64,000 nucleotides of DNA from Kumtagia sp963829135. Lineage in GTDB: Bacteria; Pseudomonadota; Alphaproteobacteria; Rhizobiales; Rhizobiaceae. Below, piece by piece: positions 1-10,074 of this stretch (position 1 is the stretch's first letter; each line of letters opens with the position of its first letter). The notes beneath the pieces were generated by a model. The model was not told the origin of the DNA and made no database searches. It saw nothing but the letters and a program-made list of their open reading frames with translations. A program made the position numbers and the translations under genes. The stretch is from the NCBI GenBank assembly GCA_963829135.1, contig CAWHHO010000008.1, forward strand, positions 868,001 to 932,000, given 5' to 3'.

Positions 1-744
1 AAGATATGATCGGTGACCCCGTATTCCGGCGCGGGTCGCGCGGCGTCTGGCTGACGCGCAAAGGTGAGGACCTCATCGGCAACGCGCGGCGCATCGTTTC
101 GCTGCTCGACGAGACGGTAGCGTCGCTGCGCACCGCACCGCTCGACGGGCCAGTGCAGAATCGGTGTTCCGGAAGAATACGGCACGCCGGTTCTGTCCAC
201 CGCGCTCGCGGCGTTCTCGAAGCAGCATCCACGCGTCGAAATCACCGTGCGGTTCGCGACATCTCAAAGCCAGGTGGCGGCGCTGAACTCCGGCGACCTC
301 GACCTCGCGGTGGTGTTCGAGTGGGAGAATTTCACCGACGGCGAGCTTCTGATGTCCGACCCCTCCGTCTGGGTCACGTCGGCTTCCAGCCATCGCCACG
401 AAGAAAGGCCGCTGCCGATTGCGCTTTACCAAAATTCGGATTGGTGCCGGGACTATGCGCTGAAGTCGCTTGACCGGCGCGGCATCGACTACCGCGTGGC
501 CTATCTGAGCGACACCAGCGGCGGGATGCGGCTTGCGGCGACCTCTGGACTGGCCGTTGCCCCGATTGCGCGCAGCAATATTCCTGCCGGTTGCCGCGAA
601 CTCTCGGCCGGCGATGGATTTGGTGCGATCGATGCGGCGCGCGTCGTGCTCCGACGCAACCCAATCGCGACGGGCGCGGCGATCGATGGAATGGCGGCGG
701 CGATCCGCGAAGCGTTCCGCTCCGACCATCAGCCGGGCGCGTAG
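1..744 (+). pseudogene. LysR-family transcriptional regulator, 5' cut by window edge, frameshifted
   Basis: The fragment begins inside the winged-HTH and linker helix typical of LysR regulators (FRRGSRGVWLT, then an amphipathic helix) and continues into the periplasmic-binding-protein-like effector domain, with DLAVVFEW and a C-terminal SGLAVAP segment. The two halves lie in different frames. One extra A in a short A run at about 159-160 breaks the gene; removing it restores continuous LysR sequence. The HTH start lies left of the window. The stop is at 742-744 and overlaps, tail to tail, the end of the GH43 gene on the other strand. The target genes are unknown. Because both sides of the break remain intact, a sequencing error is as likely as a true pseudogene. 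Confidence 0.8.
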
Positions 745-2339
745 TCGAAATAGTCGAAGTCGGCAGGGATGCCTGCACCACTGGTATCGAAGGCCATCAT
801 GCCGACGAACGCGCCGGTGAAGGAGCCATGCTCGCCACGTCCCGCTTCGTCGGAAACGATACTGGCATCAAGGTCCGGGACAATCGCTTTCCAGCCGTCG
901 CCCGTCATCGTAGGAGAATGTCAGTCGGGCATGATCGACGCTTGCGGCCAGCTTGACCGCACCGGTTTGCGGCAGCGAAAGAGGCTCGGCAAGCGGGAAT
1001 GTCAGCGCTGCATCCGGCCAATCGCCTAGACAACTCAGCACCGTCAGAACACGGCCTCCCGCGGATCGTGGCCGATCGCCAGGAAATGAAACTTGTGACG
1101 GTTGTAGTACAGCACCAGCCCCGCCGCCTGCTGGTAGGTCACGGGCGCGAACTCCACCGAGGTCTCTGCCCGGAACACAAACTGCTCCTGCCGGCGCGCT
1201 ACGAGCGCCTGCTCGAAGAAGCTGCCGATCGATTCGCGGGCGAACAGCCTTAGATGGCCCGACCGCTCCTGAAGCGAGAAAATGCGATCCGCATACGGCG
1301 TGCGCAGCCACTGGAAGTCGAGCGGAAGGTCGGCCTGGTTGAAATCATGGCGTACGCGCTGCGGTGGCTTCGGCTCGGCGCGGACACCGTGCGGCGCCGG
1401 AACGTCGACCTCCGGCACCTGCGAGCCATGCGCCAGGCGCAGCCAGCCGTCCTCGCCCCAAACGCATTTCTGGATCGCAGTCTCGCGACCGAGCGGAGAC
1501 CGCCGCAGCCCGGTCAGCGGCCGCGACGCCAGGTGCGTGTGATACACTTCGCCGTCCGGCGTCTCGACCATCTGGCCATGACCGGCGCGTTGCAAGCTGG
1601 CCTGCGAGGCATCTTTCGAGGTGATCAGGTGGGTATCCGGATGTAGCTCATACGGGCCATCGAGCGAGCGCGAGCGGGCCATGGTGACGGCGTGGTCGTA
1701 GCCGGTGCCGCCTTCCGCGGTCGTCAGATAATACCAGCCGTTGCGCTTGAATAGATGCGGGCCTTCGACCAGGCCATGCGGGCTTCCGGCGAAGATGTTC
1801 ATCACCGGGCCGACCAGCTTGCCGGCCCCGGCGTCATATTCCTGCATCAGGATCCCGGCGAAGGACGGATGTTTCGGATTGCCGCCGACGCCGTGCGAAA
1901 TGTGGTTCCAGACCATGTTGAGGAACCATTTCCGGCCATCGTCATCATGGAACAGCGAGGCGTCGAAGCCGCTCGAATTGACGTAGACCGGATCGGACCA
2001 CGGGCCCTCCGCTGAGGGCGCCGTGACGATGTAATTGTGGCTGTCTTTGAAGTTGCCGTCGATGCGCTTGACGTCGGTGTAGACCAGCCAGAACAGGCCG
2101 TCGGCATATGACAGGCAGGGCGCCCAGACGCCGCCGGAATCCGGATTGCCGCGCATGTCGAGTTGCGCCGCCCGCTCGAGCGGGCGCTTTACCAGCCGCC
2201 AGTTCACCAGATCGGTGGAGTGATGGATCTGAACGCCGGGATACCATTCGAAGGTCGAGGTGGCGATGTAGTAGTCCTGCCCGACGCGGCAGATCGACGG
2301 GTCGGGGTTGAACCCGGGCAGGATGGGATTGCGGATCAT
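729..2339 (-). pseudogene. GH43 beta-xylosidase/arabinofuranosidase-type glycosidase, two compensating frameshifts
   Basis: Predicted cytoplasmic glycoside hydrolase of family 43 acting on xylo- or arabino-oligosaccharides. The N-terminal five-bladed propeller has the catalytic-base motif FNPDPS (Asp13), and the proton-donor Glu lies in HGLVEGPHLF. The C-terminal beta-sandwich follows, ending FTGAFVGMMAFDTSG then DFDYFDYAPG. One base is missing near 1054-1057, in a GGCC stretch, and one extra base lies in a C run near 901-903. The two cancel and give a protein of about 536 residues, the usual size of the xylosidase group. The start is the ATG at 2339. It is the last gene of the sugar operon, downstream of the aldo/keto reductase. 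No signal peptide is visible, so it probably acts on imported oligosaccharides. The family is clear; the exact substrate is inferred. Confidence 0.85.
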
Positions 2340-2375
2340 GAGAAACGTCTCTCTCCGATTCTCTCCGGTTGCTTG

Positions 2376-3427
2376 TTACTTCTTCCTCGCCGGTCCTTTG
2401 CGCTCCGCCGACGCCGCCCAAAGATTGATATCGGCGTCGCGGGCGTAGGAATCGATCTCGGCGAGTTCGGCTTCGCTGAAATCGGCGTTGTGTATGGCAC
2501 CGACGCAATCCTCCACCTGCTCGGGACGGCTTGCGCCGATCAGCGCCGTGGTGACACGGCCACCGCGCAGTACCCAGGCCAGCGCCATCTGCGCAAGGGT
2601 CTGTCCGCGGCGCTCGGCTATGCCATTCAGCGCCTGGATGTTCTTCACCGTCTGCTCGTTGATGAAGTCGGTACGCAGCGACTTGCCCTGCGCGGCGCGG
2701 CTGTCCTGCGGGAATGCCCTTCAGATACTTCGTCGTCAGCATGCCCTGCGCCAGCGGCGAGAACACGATCGAGCCGACGCCGAGACCTTCCAGCGTATCG
2801 AGCAGCCCATCGTCCTCGACCCAGCGGTTGATCATCGAATAGCTCGGCTGATGGATCAGCAAAGGGCGTGCCGAGTTCGCGCAGGATGCTCGCCGCCTCG
2901 CGCGTGCGCTGGGAATTGTATGACGAGATGCCGGCATAGAGCGCCTTGCCGGAGCGCACGGCATAGTCGAGCGCCATCATGGTTTCTTCCAGCGGCGTTT
3001 CGGGATCGAAGCGGTGCGAGTAGAAGATGTCGACATACTCCAGCCCCATGCGCTTCAGGCTCTGGTCGAGGCTGGCAAGCACATATTTGCGGCTGCCCCA
3101 TTCGCCATACGGTCCGGGCCACATGTCGTATCCGGCCTTGGTGGAGATTATCAGTTCGTCGCGCAGGCCGGCAAAGTCGGTGCGCAGGATTTCGCCGAAG
3201 GCGGTTTCGGCCGATCCGGGCGGCGGGCCATAATTGTTGGCGAGATCGAAATGCGTGATGCCAAGGTCGAATGCCTTCTGGCAGATCGCGCGCTTGGTCT
3301 TGTGCGGCGTATCCTCGCCGAAATTGTGCCACAGGCCGAGCGAGATCGCCGGCAGCTTCAGGCCGGACTTGCCGCAGCGGTTGTAGCGCATGGATTTGTA
3401 GCGGTCTGCAGCTGGTGTGTAGGGCAT
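2376..3427 (-). pseudogene. Aldo/keto reductase, L-glyceraldehyde-3-phosphate reductase-like (YghZ type), two frameshifts
   Basis: NADPH-dependent TIM-barrel reductase. The N-terminal part carries YNRCGKSGLKLP, the catalytic-region motif DLANNYGPPPGSAE, and the Lys region ELIISTKAGYDMWPGPYG, which resembles the YghZ/L-glyceraldehyde-3-phosphate reductase group. Sequence continuity is lost twice, at an extra A in an A run (2861-2863) and an extra base in a G run (2710-2712). Removing both gives about 350 residues, the usual length. The C-terminal part with QTLAQMALAWVLR and the NADPH-binding IGASRPEQVED is intact. It sits between the Gfo/Idh dehydrogenase and the GH43 gene in the same operon, so it may reduce or oxidise a sugar released by the glycosidases. 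The two insertions are probably sequencing artefacts. Confidence 0.82.
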
Positions 3428-3443
3428 GGGGCTAGCTCCAAGG

Positions 3444-3654
3444 TCTCCCTCCCCCTTGAGGGGAGGGTCGGCGCGAAGCGCCGGGGTGGGGTCGTATCGG
3501 CAATACTCGACTTATAGCAAAGGAGAGATCGTTCGGTTGGAGCAATCTCGACCGGCCTTCAGGCCACCTCATCTTGAGGATCGACGTCGCGCGAGTGGAG
3601 GGTACCCCACTCGGCGGCTTCGCCGCCACCCTTCCCTCAAGGGGGAGGGAAAGA
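3444..3654. repeat. Pair of inverted palindromic REP/RIME-like elements between operon genes
   Basis: The gap between the Gfo/Idh and aldo/keto reductase genes holds two GC-rich palindromes in opposite orientation, at about 3444-3492 and 3605-3652. Each contains a CCTCCCCCTTGAGGGGAGGG-like stem and a GGCGCGAAGCGCC or GGCGGCTTCGCCGCC hairpin. Similar cores recur at 33876-33930 and 40199-40340. They resemble the small non-coding palindromic repeats common between rhizobial genes. If transcribed they form strong hairpins within the operon mRNA. Confidence 0.7.
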
Positions 3655-3659
3655 CGGCA

Positions 3660-4808
3660 CTACTTCTTCTTCGCCAGCAGTGCCTGGGCTTCCTTCGGCC
3701 CCAGCGCGGCAGGCCGTTCACAAGTGGTGGCCATCTCGACGAATTTGCCGGTCTCGCCAGACTTGAGGATCGAGGTCATGACCTCGACCGCATGAAGCGC
3801 GAGTTCCATCGAGCAGCGGTGCGGCCTGTCTTCCATGATGGCGATCGCCATATCGGCAAGCCCCGCCGTGCGGTAGTTGGCCATCATGCCCTGCGAGTGC
3901 TTCTGGTTCGGCACGCCCAACGGATGGTGCCATTTCGGCAGCTTCTTGGCAGGCGAAGCGCCCTTCGTCAGCGTGATCTCACCACCGAAGAAGTTCGGAT
4001 CCGGCACGTAAAGCGTACCCTCCTCTCCGTAGAGCTCCATCGGCTTGTGGCTGTGGTTCCAGACGTCCCAGCTGGAATTCACGGTCACGACCGCGCCATT
4101 GGCGAACTCCAGCAGGGCGTGGGCGGTGGTCGGCGTCTCGACGGCCACCTTCTCGCCGGCGCGCGGCTTCGACGAGATGGTGCGTTCCTTGGCTGGCGTC
4201 GTCGCAATGGCGACGAGCCGCTTCACCGGCCCGATGAGCTGGATCAGGTTGGTGATGTAGTATGGGCCGAGATCAAGCACCGGGCCGGCACCGGGCTTGA
4301 AGAAGAAATCCGGATTCGGATGCCAGTGCTCCATGCCATGATTCATCACAAAGGCGGTGCCGCTCGTGATCTTGCCGAGCTTACCGGTGTCGATGAGGTT
4401 GCGGGCGAGCTGATGAGCGCCGCCCAGGAAGGTATCCGGCGCCGAGCCGATGCGCAGGCCCTGCTTTTCGGCGCGCTTCTTGAGATCGAGACCTTCCTTC
4501 ACCGAAAGTACGAACGGCTTTTCCGAATAGACGTGCTTGCCGGCGTCGAGAATCTGCTGCGACACCGAATGGTGGACCGCAGGGATCGTCAGATTGACGA
4601 CGATATCGATGTCGTCGGCCTTGAGCAGGTCCTCGACAGTCTCGGCACGAATGCCGAACTCCTTGGCGCGGGCGCGTGCCGCGTCCATGTTGATGTCGGC
4701 GCACGCCTTCATCCTGATGCCTTTGAACAGCGGCGCCAGCGAGAAATAGGCGGCGGAAATGTTTCCGCAGCCGATCACCCCTACTCCCAGTTTCTTTGCC
4801 ATATCCAT
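3660..4808 (-). CDS. Gfo/Idh/MocA-family NAD(P)-dependent sugar dehydrogenase
   Basis: Predicted cytoplasmic oxidoreductase of 382 residues. The N-terminal Rossmann fold has GVGVIGCGNISAAY, and the family's catalytic Lys lies in the YSEKPF motif near residue 95-100. The C-terminal alpha/beta domain follows (GPVLDLGPYYI, VNSSWDVW). An internal ATG two codons in (4802) is better spaced from the purine-rich GAGGG and may be the true start. The upstream isomerase gene ends only 5 bp away, so the two are cotranscribed. Its place beside a TIM-barrel epimerase, GH2 and GH43 suggests oxidation of a sugar released from an oligosaccharide. The substrate cannot be told from sequence. Confidence 0.88.
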   Translation of the reverse strand: MDMAKKLGVGVIGCGNISAAYFSLAPLFKGIRMKACADINMDAARARAKEFGIRAETVEDLLKADDIDIVVNLTIPAVHHSVSQQILDAGKHVYSEKPFVLSVKEGLDLKKRAEKQGLRIGSAPDTFLGGAHQLARNLIDTGKLGKITSGTAFVMNHGMEHWHPNPDFFFKPGAGPVLDLGPYYITNLIQLIGPVKRLVAIATTPAKERTISSKPRAGEKVAVETPTTAHALLEFANGAVVTVNSSWDVWNHSHKPMELYGEEGTLYVPDPNFFGGEITLTKGASPAKKLPKWHHPLGVPNQKHSQGMMANYRTAGLADMAIAIMEDRPHRCSMELALHAVEVMTSILKSGETGKFVEMATTCERPAALGPKEAQALLAKKK

Positions 4809-4813
4809 AACCC

Positions 4814-5563
4814 TCAGTAGGTTTTCGCCGATTCGATCGACCGCGTCGCGAAGCGTTTGAAATCGCTTGGCTTGTCATGTTCCATGACGAAGTATTTTGC
4901 GGCGCTTTTCGCCTTCAGCGTAGCGATCAGGCTCTTCCAGTCGACGGTGCCATGGCCGACATCGGCCCAGCCGTCCTCATCGGCGTTCTCGCCCTTTGGC
5001 GCGATGTCCTTGACGTGAACGGCAATAATGCGCGGCCCGTATTTTTCGATCCATTCGCTCGGATCCGCGCCGCCGCGAATGCACCAGGCAATGTCGAACT
5101 CCCAGCCCAGTTCCGGCGCAGCCTCCAAGATATGCGTCATGGGCAGCGACCCATCGGGCAGCGCCACGAACTCGAAATCATGATTGTGCCAGCCGAAACG
5201 GTATCCTTCCCGCTCGAACGGGATGGCTGCCGACGCCAGCCTGCGCGCGAACGAGCGCCAGCCCTCGGCATCATGCGGGCGGTTTTCCGCGGCGATATGG
5301 GGGCAGGCGACGATCTCCATGCCGAGATTTTTTGCGACGCCAAGCGAAAAGGAAGAATGCTCGAGTTGGTCGATCGAGAAATGGCCGCTCGGCATCGACA
5401 AGCCATTGTCGTCCAGCTTCTTGCGCAGACCAAGCGAGTCTTCATAGAGGCCGCCGAAGCCTTCGACATTCTCGTAGCCGGCGGCCGCCAAGGTTTTCAG
5501 GACGCCGTCCCAGGGTTGGAAGTCGCGGGCGCTATACAGCTGGAAAGACCATGCCATGCTCAT
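4814..5563 (-). CDS. Sugar phosphate isomerase/epimerase-like TIM-barrel protein (AP endonuclease 2 fold)
   Basis: A 249-residue protein with the features of the xylose-isomerase-like TIM barrel superfamily: a metal-binding His in the GHFSIDQ strand, GWHNHDFEF, a Glu/Asp-rich FDIAWCIRGG strand, VHVKDIAP, and VGHGTVDW near the end. Members isomerise or epimerise sugars and inositols, or act with Gfo/Idh enzymes. The gene overlaps the upstream beta-mannosidase stop by 4 bp and is followed after 5 bp by the Gfo/Idh gene, so it is translationally coupled in the operon. An AAGGAG sits before two candidate ATGs (5563 and 5557); the second has the more usual spacing. Function beyond the family is inferred. 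Confidence 0.85.
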   Translation of the reverse strand: MSMAWSFQLYSARDFQPWDGVLKTLAAAGYENVEGFGGLYEDSLGLRKKLDDNGLSMPSGHFSIDQLEHSSFSLGVAKNLGMEIVACPHIAAENRPHDAEGWRSFARRLASAAIPFEREGYRFGWHNHDFEFVALPDGSLPMTHILEAAPELGWEFDIAWCIRGGADPSEWIEKYGPRIIAVHVKDIAPKGENADEDGWADVGHGTVDWKSLIATLKAKSAAKYFVMEHDKPSDFKRFATRSIESAKTY

Positions 5564-8028
5564 ATGCTCCTTGAATACGAGGAATGAAGGTCGCGCAGGA
5601 TGAAGTCTCCCACGACACCGGAGAGCGCCCTTTGATCGTCGGGCGTGAAAGTGATGGCGACTGTCTCGCCGGGCAGAATATCGAAAGCATTGTCGCTGAA
5701 GCGGCCGCCGGTCGGTGCCTCCACCGACACATGGAAAGCCGGCTTTTGCGTGGTCAGCTTCAATTGAACGGTATCGCCCACCTTCTCTGCGTTCAGCGAT
5801 AGTCCAGTCGGCTCAAGCTTGTGGGCCTTGTACGGGAGGGGCGAAAAATGGCTGCGTCCGCTCGATCCGTCGCCACTCTTCCAATCGACGAACAGGAAGC
5901 TTCCCGCAGGGATAGCGTCCTGCGCGACATGGCCAAGCGTATGCGCAGCGTCGGTTTCCACCGGGCTCGACAGCGTGGATACCGGCGTCATCTTTCCGCT
6001 GGCATCGACGCAGTAAAGGTCCGCCGACACCGTGACATCGACGCCCGTGTCGTTGACCGCCACCACGGCGATCTTTGCCGTCTCCTTGTCGGGCACGAGA
6101 AACGCCGCGACCGGCGAGAAGAAGCGGCGCGCCATATAGTGCAGTGCCTTCCAGCCGCCACCGTGATCGAGGCTCGACCATGACGCCACCGGCCAGGTGT
6201 CATTGAGCTGCCAGTAGAGCGCGCCCATACAATGCGGCTTGAGCGAGCGCCAGTATTCGACGGCCGTCTTGATGGCGAGGCCCTGTTGGATCTGGCTGAG
6301 ATAGATGAAGTTGCCGAACCCTTCCGGGTAGCGGAAATAGCGCATCATCGTTTCGGCGATGCGCGCATTGCCGCCGGCATTCTTCTGGTGCCACTCCATT
6401 ACCGGCGAGACGACATTGAGATCATCGGGATCGTCGGTGAAGGTCTTTGCGATCGCCAATGACGGAAACGACTGGAACCCGAATTCCGAGCAGAAACGCG
6501 GGCGGACATCGCGGTAGTGCTCGAAGTCGCGGCCCTCGTGCCAGACACTCCAGAAATGCATGTCGCCGGAGGAGTCGTCGTGCCAGGCATCACCGAATGA
6601 CAGCTTGCCCGGCGAAGGGCTGGACGGCCACCAGATCGCGTTCGCGTCCGCGGCCCGCATCGCTTCTTCGATGGTGCGGTTCAGACGATCGTAGTTGACC
6701 AGATAGCGGTCACGGTTGGTGCGCGATTCCTCGAACCAGTTCAGCGCGCCGATCAGTTCATTGTCGCCGCACCAAAGCGCGATCGAGGCATGCGCGCCGA
6801 GCCGCCGAACCTGGTAGTCGACCTCGGCGCGCACTTCGGCAAGAAAGTCGGGTGTGGAGGGATAGAGATTGCAGGCGAACATGAAATCCTGCCAGACCAG
6901 CAGGCCCAGCTCGTCGCAGATATCGTAGAAGAAGTCCTGTTCGTAGAAGCCGCCGCCCCAGACGCGGACCATGTTCATATTGGCGTCAACCGCAGCCTGG
7001 AGCAGCTTGCGTGTCAATTCCGGCGTTGCCTTGGACGGCAGCGCGTCGGCGGGAATCCAGTTGGCGCCCCGGCAGAACATTTCCCGGTCATTCACCTTGA
7101 ACGCGAAGCGCGAGCCGGCCTCGTCATTGTCGGTCAGCAACTCGATGCTGCGAATGCCCACGCGCCGCCGCAGGACATCGCCGTCGCAGGTGATGTCGAG
7201 CACATAGAGATGCTGCTCGCCGGCACCGGCAGGCCACCAGAGGCGCGGATCGCGCAGTGTGAAACTTTCTGTGTGGCGCGTTTCGCCGGCATCCACAGCG
7301 ACTTCGGCGCGACGTTCTTCGCCGGCAAACTTGATCACCAACGGTGCGATGCGACGCTCGCGGCCCTGCAGCGTGACAGTCACCGCAACTGTCACCGAGC
7401 CGTCGGCGTGATGCTCCTGGGCAGCCTGGACATGCTCGATGCGCGCCGCCTTGAGCGGTCTAAGCGCGATGTCGCCATAGACCCCCAGCGGCGCAATGGC
7501 GAGGTTCCAGTCCCAGCCGAAATGGCAGGCCGGCTTGCGCAGCATGTTGCCATTCGGGATAGGACAGTTCTGCGCCGCATAGGGAATGTAGAAAGGCTGG
7601 CGCGCCTGCAAATCATTCGCGGCTTTCGTCGCGGAGCGAATGATTATCGACAGTGTATTGCTTCCCGGTTTGAGCGCGGAAGTCACGTCCGGGCGATAGC
7701 GGCGGAACGCGTTTTGCGCGGAAAGCACAACAACATCGTTGAGCAGGACTTCGGCGACGGTGTCGATGCCTTCGATATCGAGATACCAGGCAACCTCGCC
7801 GGTGGCTGGGTGATCGAATTCCCGCGTGAACCGCCAGTCGATGTCGGCGACCCAGCGGGCATCGAGTTCGTTCTTGCCGATATAGGGGTCAGCGATGATA
7901 CCCGCGGCAAGCAGCGCCGAGTGAACGTCGCCCGGCAGCGCAACGGACGCCTTGATGCTGCCATCCGCGCTCTCAAGCCGCCAGGTGCCCCGCAAGTCGA
8001 GGCCGGAGCGAATATTCGTTGTGTTCAT
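5560..8028 (-). CDS. GH2 beta-mannosidase
   Basis: An 822-residue glycoside hydrolase of family 2, beta-mannosidase type. The N-terminal sugar-binding jelly roll (LRGTWRLES, then ARWVADIDWRFTREF) and an Ig-like domain come first. The TIM barrel has VRVWGGGFYE, the acid/base Glu in WCGDNE (about residue 425), and the nucleophile Glu in RFCSEFGFQSFPS (about residue 518). A C-terminal beta domain follows. Length and motifs fit the family. No signal peptide is seen, so it should split mannosides in the cytoplasm after import. It begins 3 bp after the ABC ATPase stop and overlaps the next gene by 4 bp. It is the best clue that the operon handles beta-mannoside-containing oligosaccharides. Confidence 0.92.
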   Translation of the reverse strand: MNTTNIRSGLDLRGTWRLESADGSIKASVALPGDVHSALLAAGIIADPYIGKNELDARWVADIDWRFTREFDHPATGEVAWYLDIEGIDTVAEVLLNDVVVLSAQNAFRRYRPDVTSALKPGSNTLSIIIRSATKAANDLQARQPFYIPYAAQNCPIPNGNMLRKPACHFGWDWNLAIAPLGVYGDIALRPLKAARIEHVQAAQEHHADGSVTVAVTVTLQGRERRIAPLVIKFAGEERRAEVAVDAGETRHTESFTLRDPRLWWPAGAGEQHLYVLDITCDGDVLRRRVGIRSIELLTDNDEAGSRFAFKVNDREMFCRGANWIPADALPSKATPELTRKLLQAAVDANMNMVRVWGGGFYEQDFFYDICDELGLLVWQDFMFACNLYPSTPDFLAEVRAEVDYQVRRLGAHASIALWCGDNELIGALNWFEESRTNRDRYLVNYDRLNRTIEEAMRAADANAIWWPSSPSPGKLSFGDAWHDDSSGDMHFWSVWHEGRDFEHYRDVRPRFCSEFGFQSFPSLAIAKTFTDDPDDLNVVSPVMEWHQKNAGGNARIAETMMRYFRYPEGFGNFIYLSQIQQGLAIKTAVEYWRSLKPHCMGALYWQLNDTWPVASWSSLDHGGGWKALHYMARRFFSPVAAFLVPDKETAKIAVVAVNDTGVDVTVSADLYCVDASGKMTPVSTLSSPVETDAAHTLGHVAQDAIPAGSFLFVDWKSGDGSSGRSHFSPLPYKAHKLEPTGLSLNAEKVGDTVQLKLTTQKPAFHVSVEAPTGGRFSDNAFDILPGETVAITFTPDDQRALSGVVGDFILRDLHSSYSRSI

Positions 8029-8031
8029 CGT

Positions 8032-9117
8032 TCAGATACGGTTGCCGCTGGCGTCGTCGAAGATTGAGGCGCGCGCCGGATCGAAGCCGATCAGCACCCG
8101 CTCGCCGGTCTTGACCGACTTTTCCGGATCGACACGCAGCGACACGATGGCGCCGCCGAATTTCGACCAGATCAGCACGTCCGAACCCATCGGCTCAATA
8201 ACGTCAACCTCGACCTCGGCGGAGAAAGGCATCGCCCTCGCCTCCGAGCCGAGAACGATATGCTCCGGCCTGACACCGAACGCGGCAGAACCTGCCACCG
8301 GTCCTTTTTGCTCGAAGAAATAGCGATCAAGCGGAATGCGGTGGCCTTCAGCCTGGAAAGCCGGGCTGGTTCCCAGTTCGACGCGGCCCGCAATGAAATT
8401 CATGGCCGGCGAACCGATGAAGCCTGCAACGAAGCGGTTGACCGGCTTGGTGTAGATGGCTTGCGGGGAATCGAGTTGCTGGATCAGCCCGCCGCGCATG
8501 ACCGCGATGCGGTCGGCAAGCGTCATCGCCTCGATCTGATCGTGCGTCACATAGATCATCGTGTTGCCCAGCCGCTGATGCAGCCGCTTGATCTCGACGC
8601 GCAGTTCTGAGCGCAATTTAGCGTCCAGGTTGGACAATGGTTCGTCAAACAGGAAAACGTCGACGTCGCGCACCAGCGCCCGGCCGATCGCCACACGCTG
8701 ACGCTGCCCGCCGGAGAGGGCAGCCGGCTTGCGCTTGAGAAACTGCTCGATCTGCAGGATCGCCGAAGCGCGGTCGATGCGTTTGGCGATCTCCTCCTTG
8801 CCGAGGCCGGCGTTCTTCAAGCCGAATGAGAGATTCCCTTCAACGGTCATCTGCGGATAAAGCGCGTAGGACTGGAACACCATTCCGATGCCGCGATCCT
8901 TCGGCTCTTCCCACGTCACGTTCTTGCCGTTGATGAAAATCTGACCGGAAGACACGTCCAGGAGGCCGGCAATACAATTGAGCAGGGTCGACTTGCCGCA
9001 GCCCGACGGCCCGAGCAGGACGATGAACTCCCCTTCCGCCACGTCGAGATTGAGCCGCTTCAGGACCTCGACGGCACCGAAGTTGAGCGTGACATCCTTG
9101 ACCATAACGCTTGTCAT
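8032..9117 (-). CDS. ABC transporter ATP-binding protein, CUT1 sugar type (UgpC/MalK-like)
   Basis: A 361-residue ATPase that drives sugar uptake through the two permeases encoded just upstream. It has Walker A GPSGCGKST near residue 37-45, the Q-loop in VFQSYALYPQMTV, the signature SGGQRQR, Walker B VFLFDEPLSNLDA and the H-loop VTHDQ. The C-terminal TOBE/regulatory half includes FGVRPEHI. It lies between permease 2 (15-bp gap) and the beta-mannosidase (3-bp gap) in one operon. Substrate specificity comes from the binding protein at 11.1-12.3 kb. Confidence 0.93.
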   Translation of the reverse strand: MTSVMVKDVTLNFGAVEVLKRLNLDVAEGEFIVLLGPSGCGKSTLLNCIAGLLDVSSGQIFINGKNVTWEEPKDRGIGMVFQSYALYPQMTVEGNLSFGLKNAGLGKEEIAKRIDRASAILQIEQFLKRKPAALSGGQRQRVAIGRALVRDVDVFLFDEPLSNLDAKLRSELRVEIKRLHQRLGNTMIYVTHDQIEAMTLADRIAVMRGGLIQQLDSPQAIYTKPVNRFVAGFIGSPAMNFIAGRVELGTSPAFQAEGHRIPLDRYFFEQKGPVAGSAAFGVRPEHIVLGSEARAMPFSAEVEVDVIEPMGSDVLIWSKFGGAIVSLRVDPEKSVKTGERVLIGFDPARASIFDDASGNRI

Positions 9118-9132
9118 CGTCTTCCCCTCGCC

Positions 9133-10074
9133 TCAACCCTTGACCGCGCCGGCGGCGATACCGCGCACGAACAGTTTCCCGGATATGAAATAGACGATGA
9201 GCGGAACGAGACCGGTGAGAATGGTGGCCGCCATATTGACGTTGTACTCCTTCACGCCCTGCACGGAATTGACGATGTTGTTGAGCTGGACCGTCATCGG
9301 ATAAGTGTCCGGCCGGGTGTAGACGACGCCGAAAAGGAAGTCGTTCCAGATGCCGGTGACCTGCAGGATTATGGCGACGACGAAGATCGGCAGCGACATC
9401 GGCAGCATGATCTTGAAATAGATGCCCCAGAAGCCGGCGCCATCGACGCGCGCCGCCTTGAACAGCTCCTCCGGCACGGAGGTGAAATAATTGCGGAACA
9501 GCAGGGTCAGGATCGGCATGCCGAAGATGGAGTGCACGATGACGAGGCCCCACAGGCTGCCGTAGAGGCCGATCTCACGCAGCATGATGACGATCGGATA
9601 GATCATCACCTGATAGGGAATGAAAGCACCGACGATGAGGATGATGAAGAAGGTGTCTGCACCCTTGAAGCGCCAGTTGGCCAGCGCATAACCATTGACC
9701 GAGGCGATCGCGATCGAAAGGACTACGGAGGGCACTGTGATGCGCACCGAATTCCAGAAGCCGCGCGACAGGCCATCGCAATTCAAGCCCGTACAGGCTG
9801 TCGCCCAGGCCTTCACCCAGGGCTCGAACGTTATCTCGATAGGTGGTGAGAAAATGTTGCCAAGCCGGATTTCCGGCATGCCTTTCAGCGAGGTCACAAC
9901 CATCACGTAAAGCGGCAGCAGATAGTAAGCCGCGACCACGAACAGCGTGCCGTAGAGAATGATGTTGCGGCGCGAGAAGACGCTGCGCGGGCGTGGCCCG
10001 CTCGGGCCGGAGAAGTCTGTGGGCACGGCGCTGGTGCCGGCAACGACGGCAGCGATTGAAGCGGGATCAGCCAC
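9133..10074 (-). CDS. Carbohydrate ABC transporter permease, MalG type
   Basis: A 313-residue inner-membrane permease of the CUT1 sugar family. Six transmembrane segments are visible, from ILYGTLFVVAAYYLLPLYV to a C-terminal segment before the end KLFVRGIAAGAVKG, a tail typical of MalG-type subunits. The EAA loop that contacts the ATPase reads EELFKAARVDGAGFWGIYFKI. Its start overlaps the end of the first permease gene by 8 bp, showing translational coupling. It works with the binding protein, the other permease and the ATPase of this operon. Confidence 0.92.
   Translation of the reverse strand: MADPASIAAVVAGTSAVPTDFSGPSGPRPRSVFSRRNIILYGTLFVVAAYYLLPLYVMVVTSLKGMPEIRLGNIFSPPIEITFEPWVKAWATACTGLNCDGLSRGFWNSVRITVPSVVLSIAIASVNGYALANWRFKGADTFFIILIVGAFIPYQVMIYPIVIMLREIGLYGSLWGLVIVHSIFGMPILTLLFRNYFTSVPEELFKAARVDGAGFWGIYFKIMLPMSLPIFVVAIILQVTGIWNDFLFGVVYTRPDTYPMTVQLNNIVNSVQGVKEYNVNMAATILTGLVPLIVYFISGKLFVRGIAAGAVKG

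Noticed and set aside
6790..8067. 425-residue plus-strand open frame opposite the beta-mannosidase
   Set aside because: Antisense shadow with no domain; the GH2 gene is complete.
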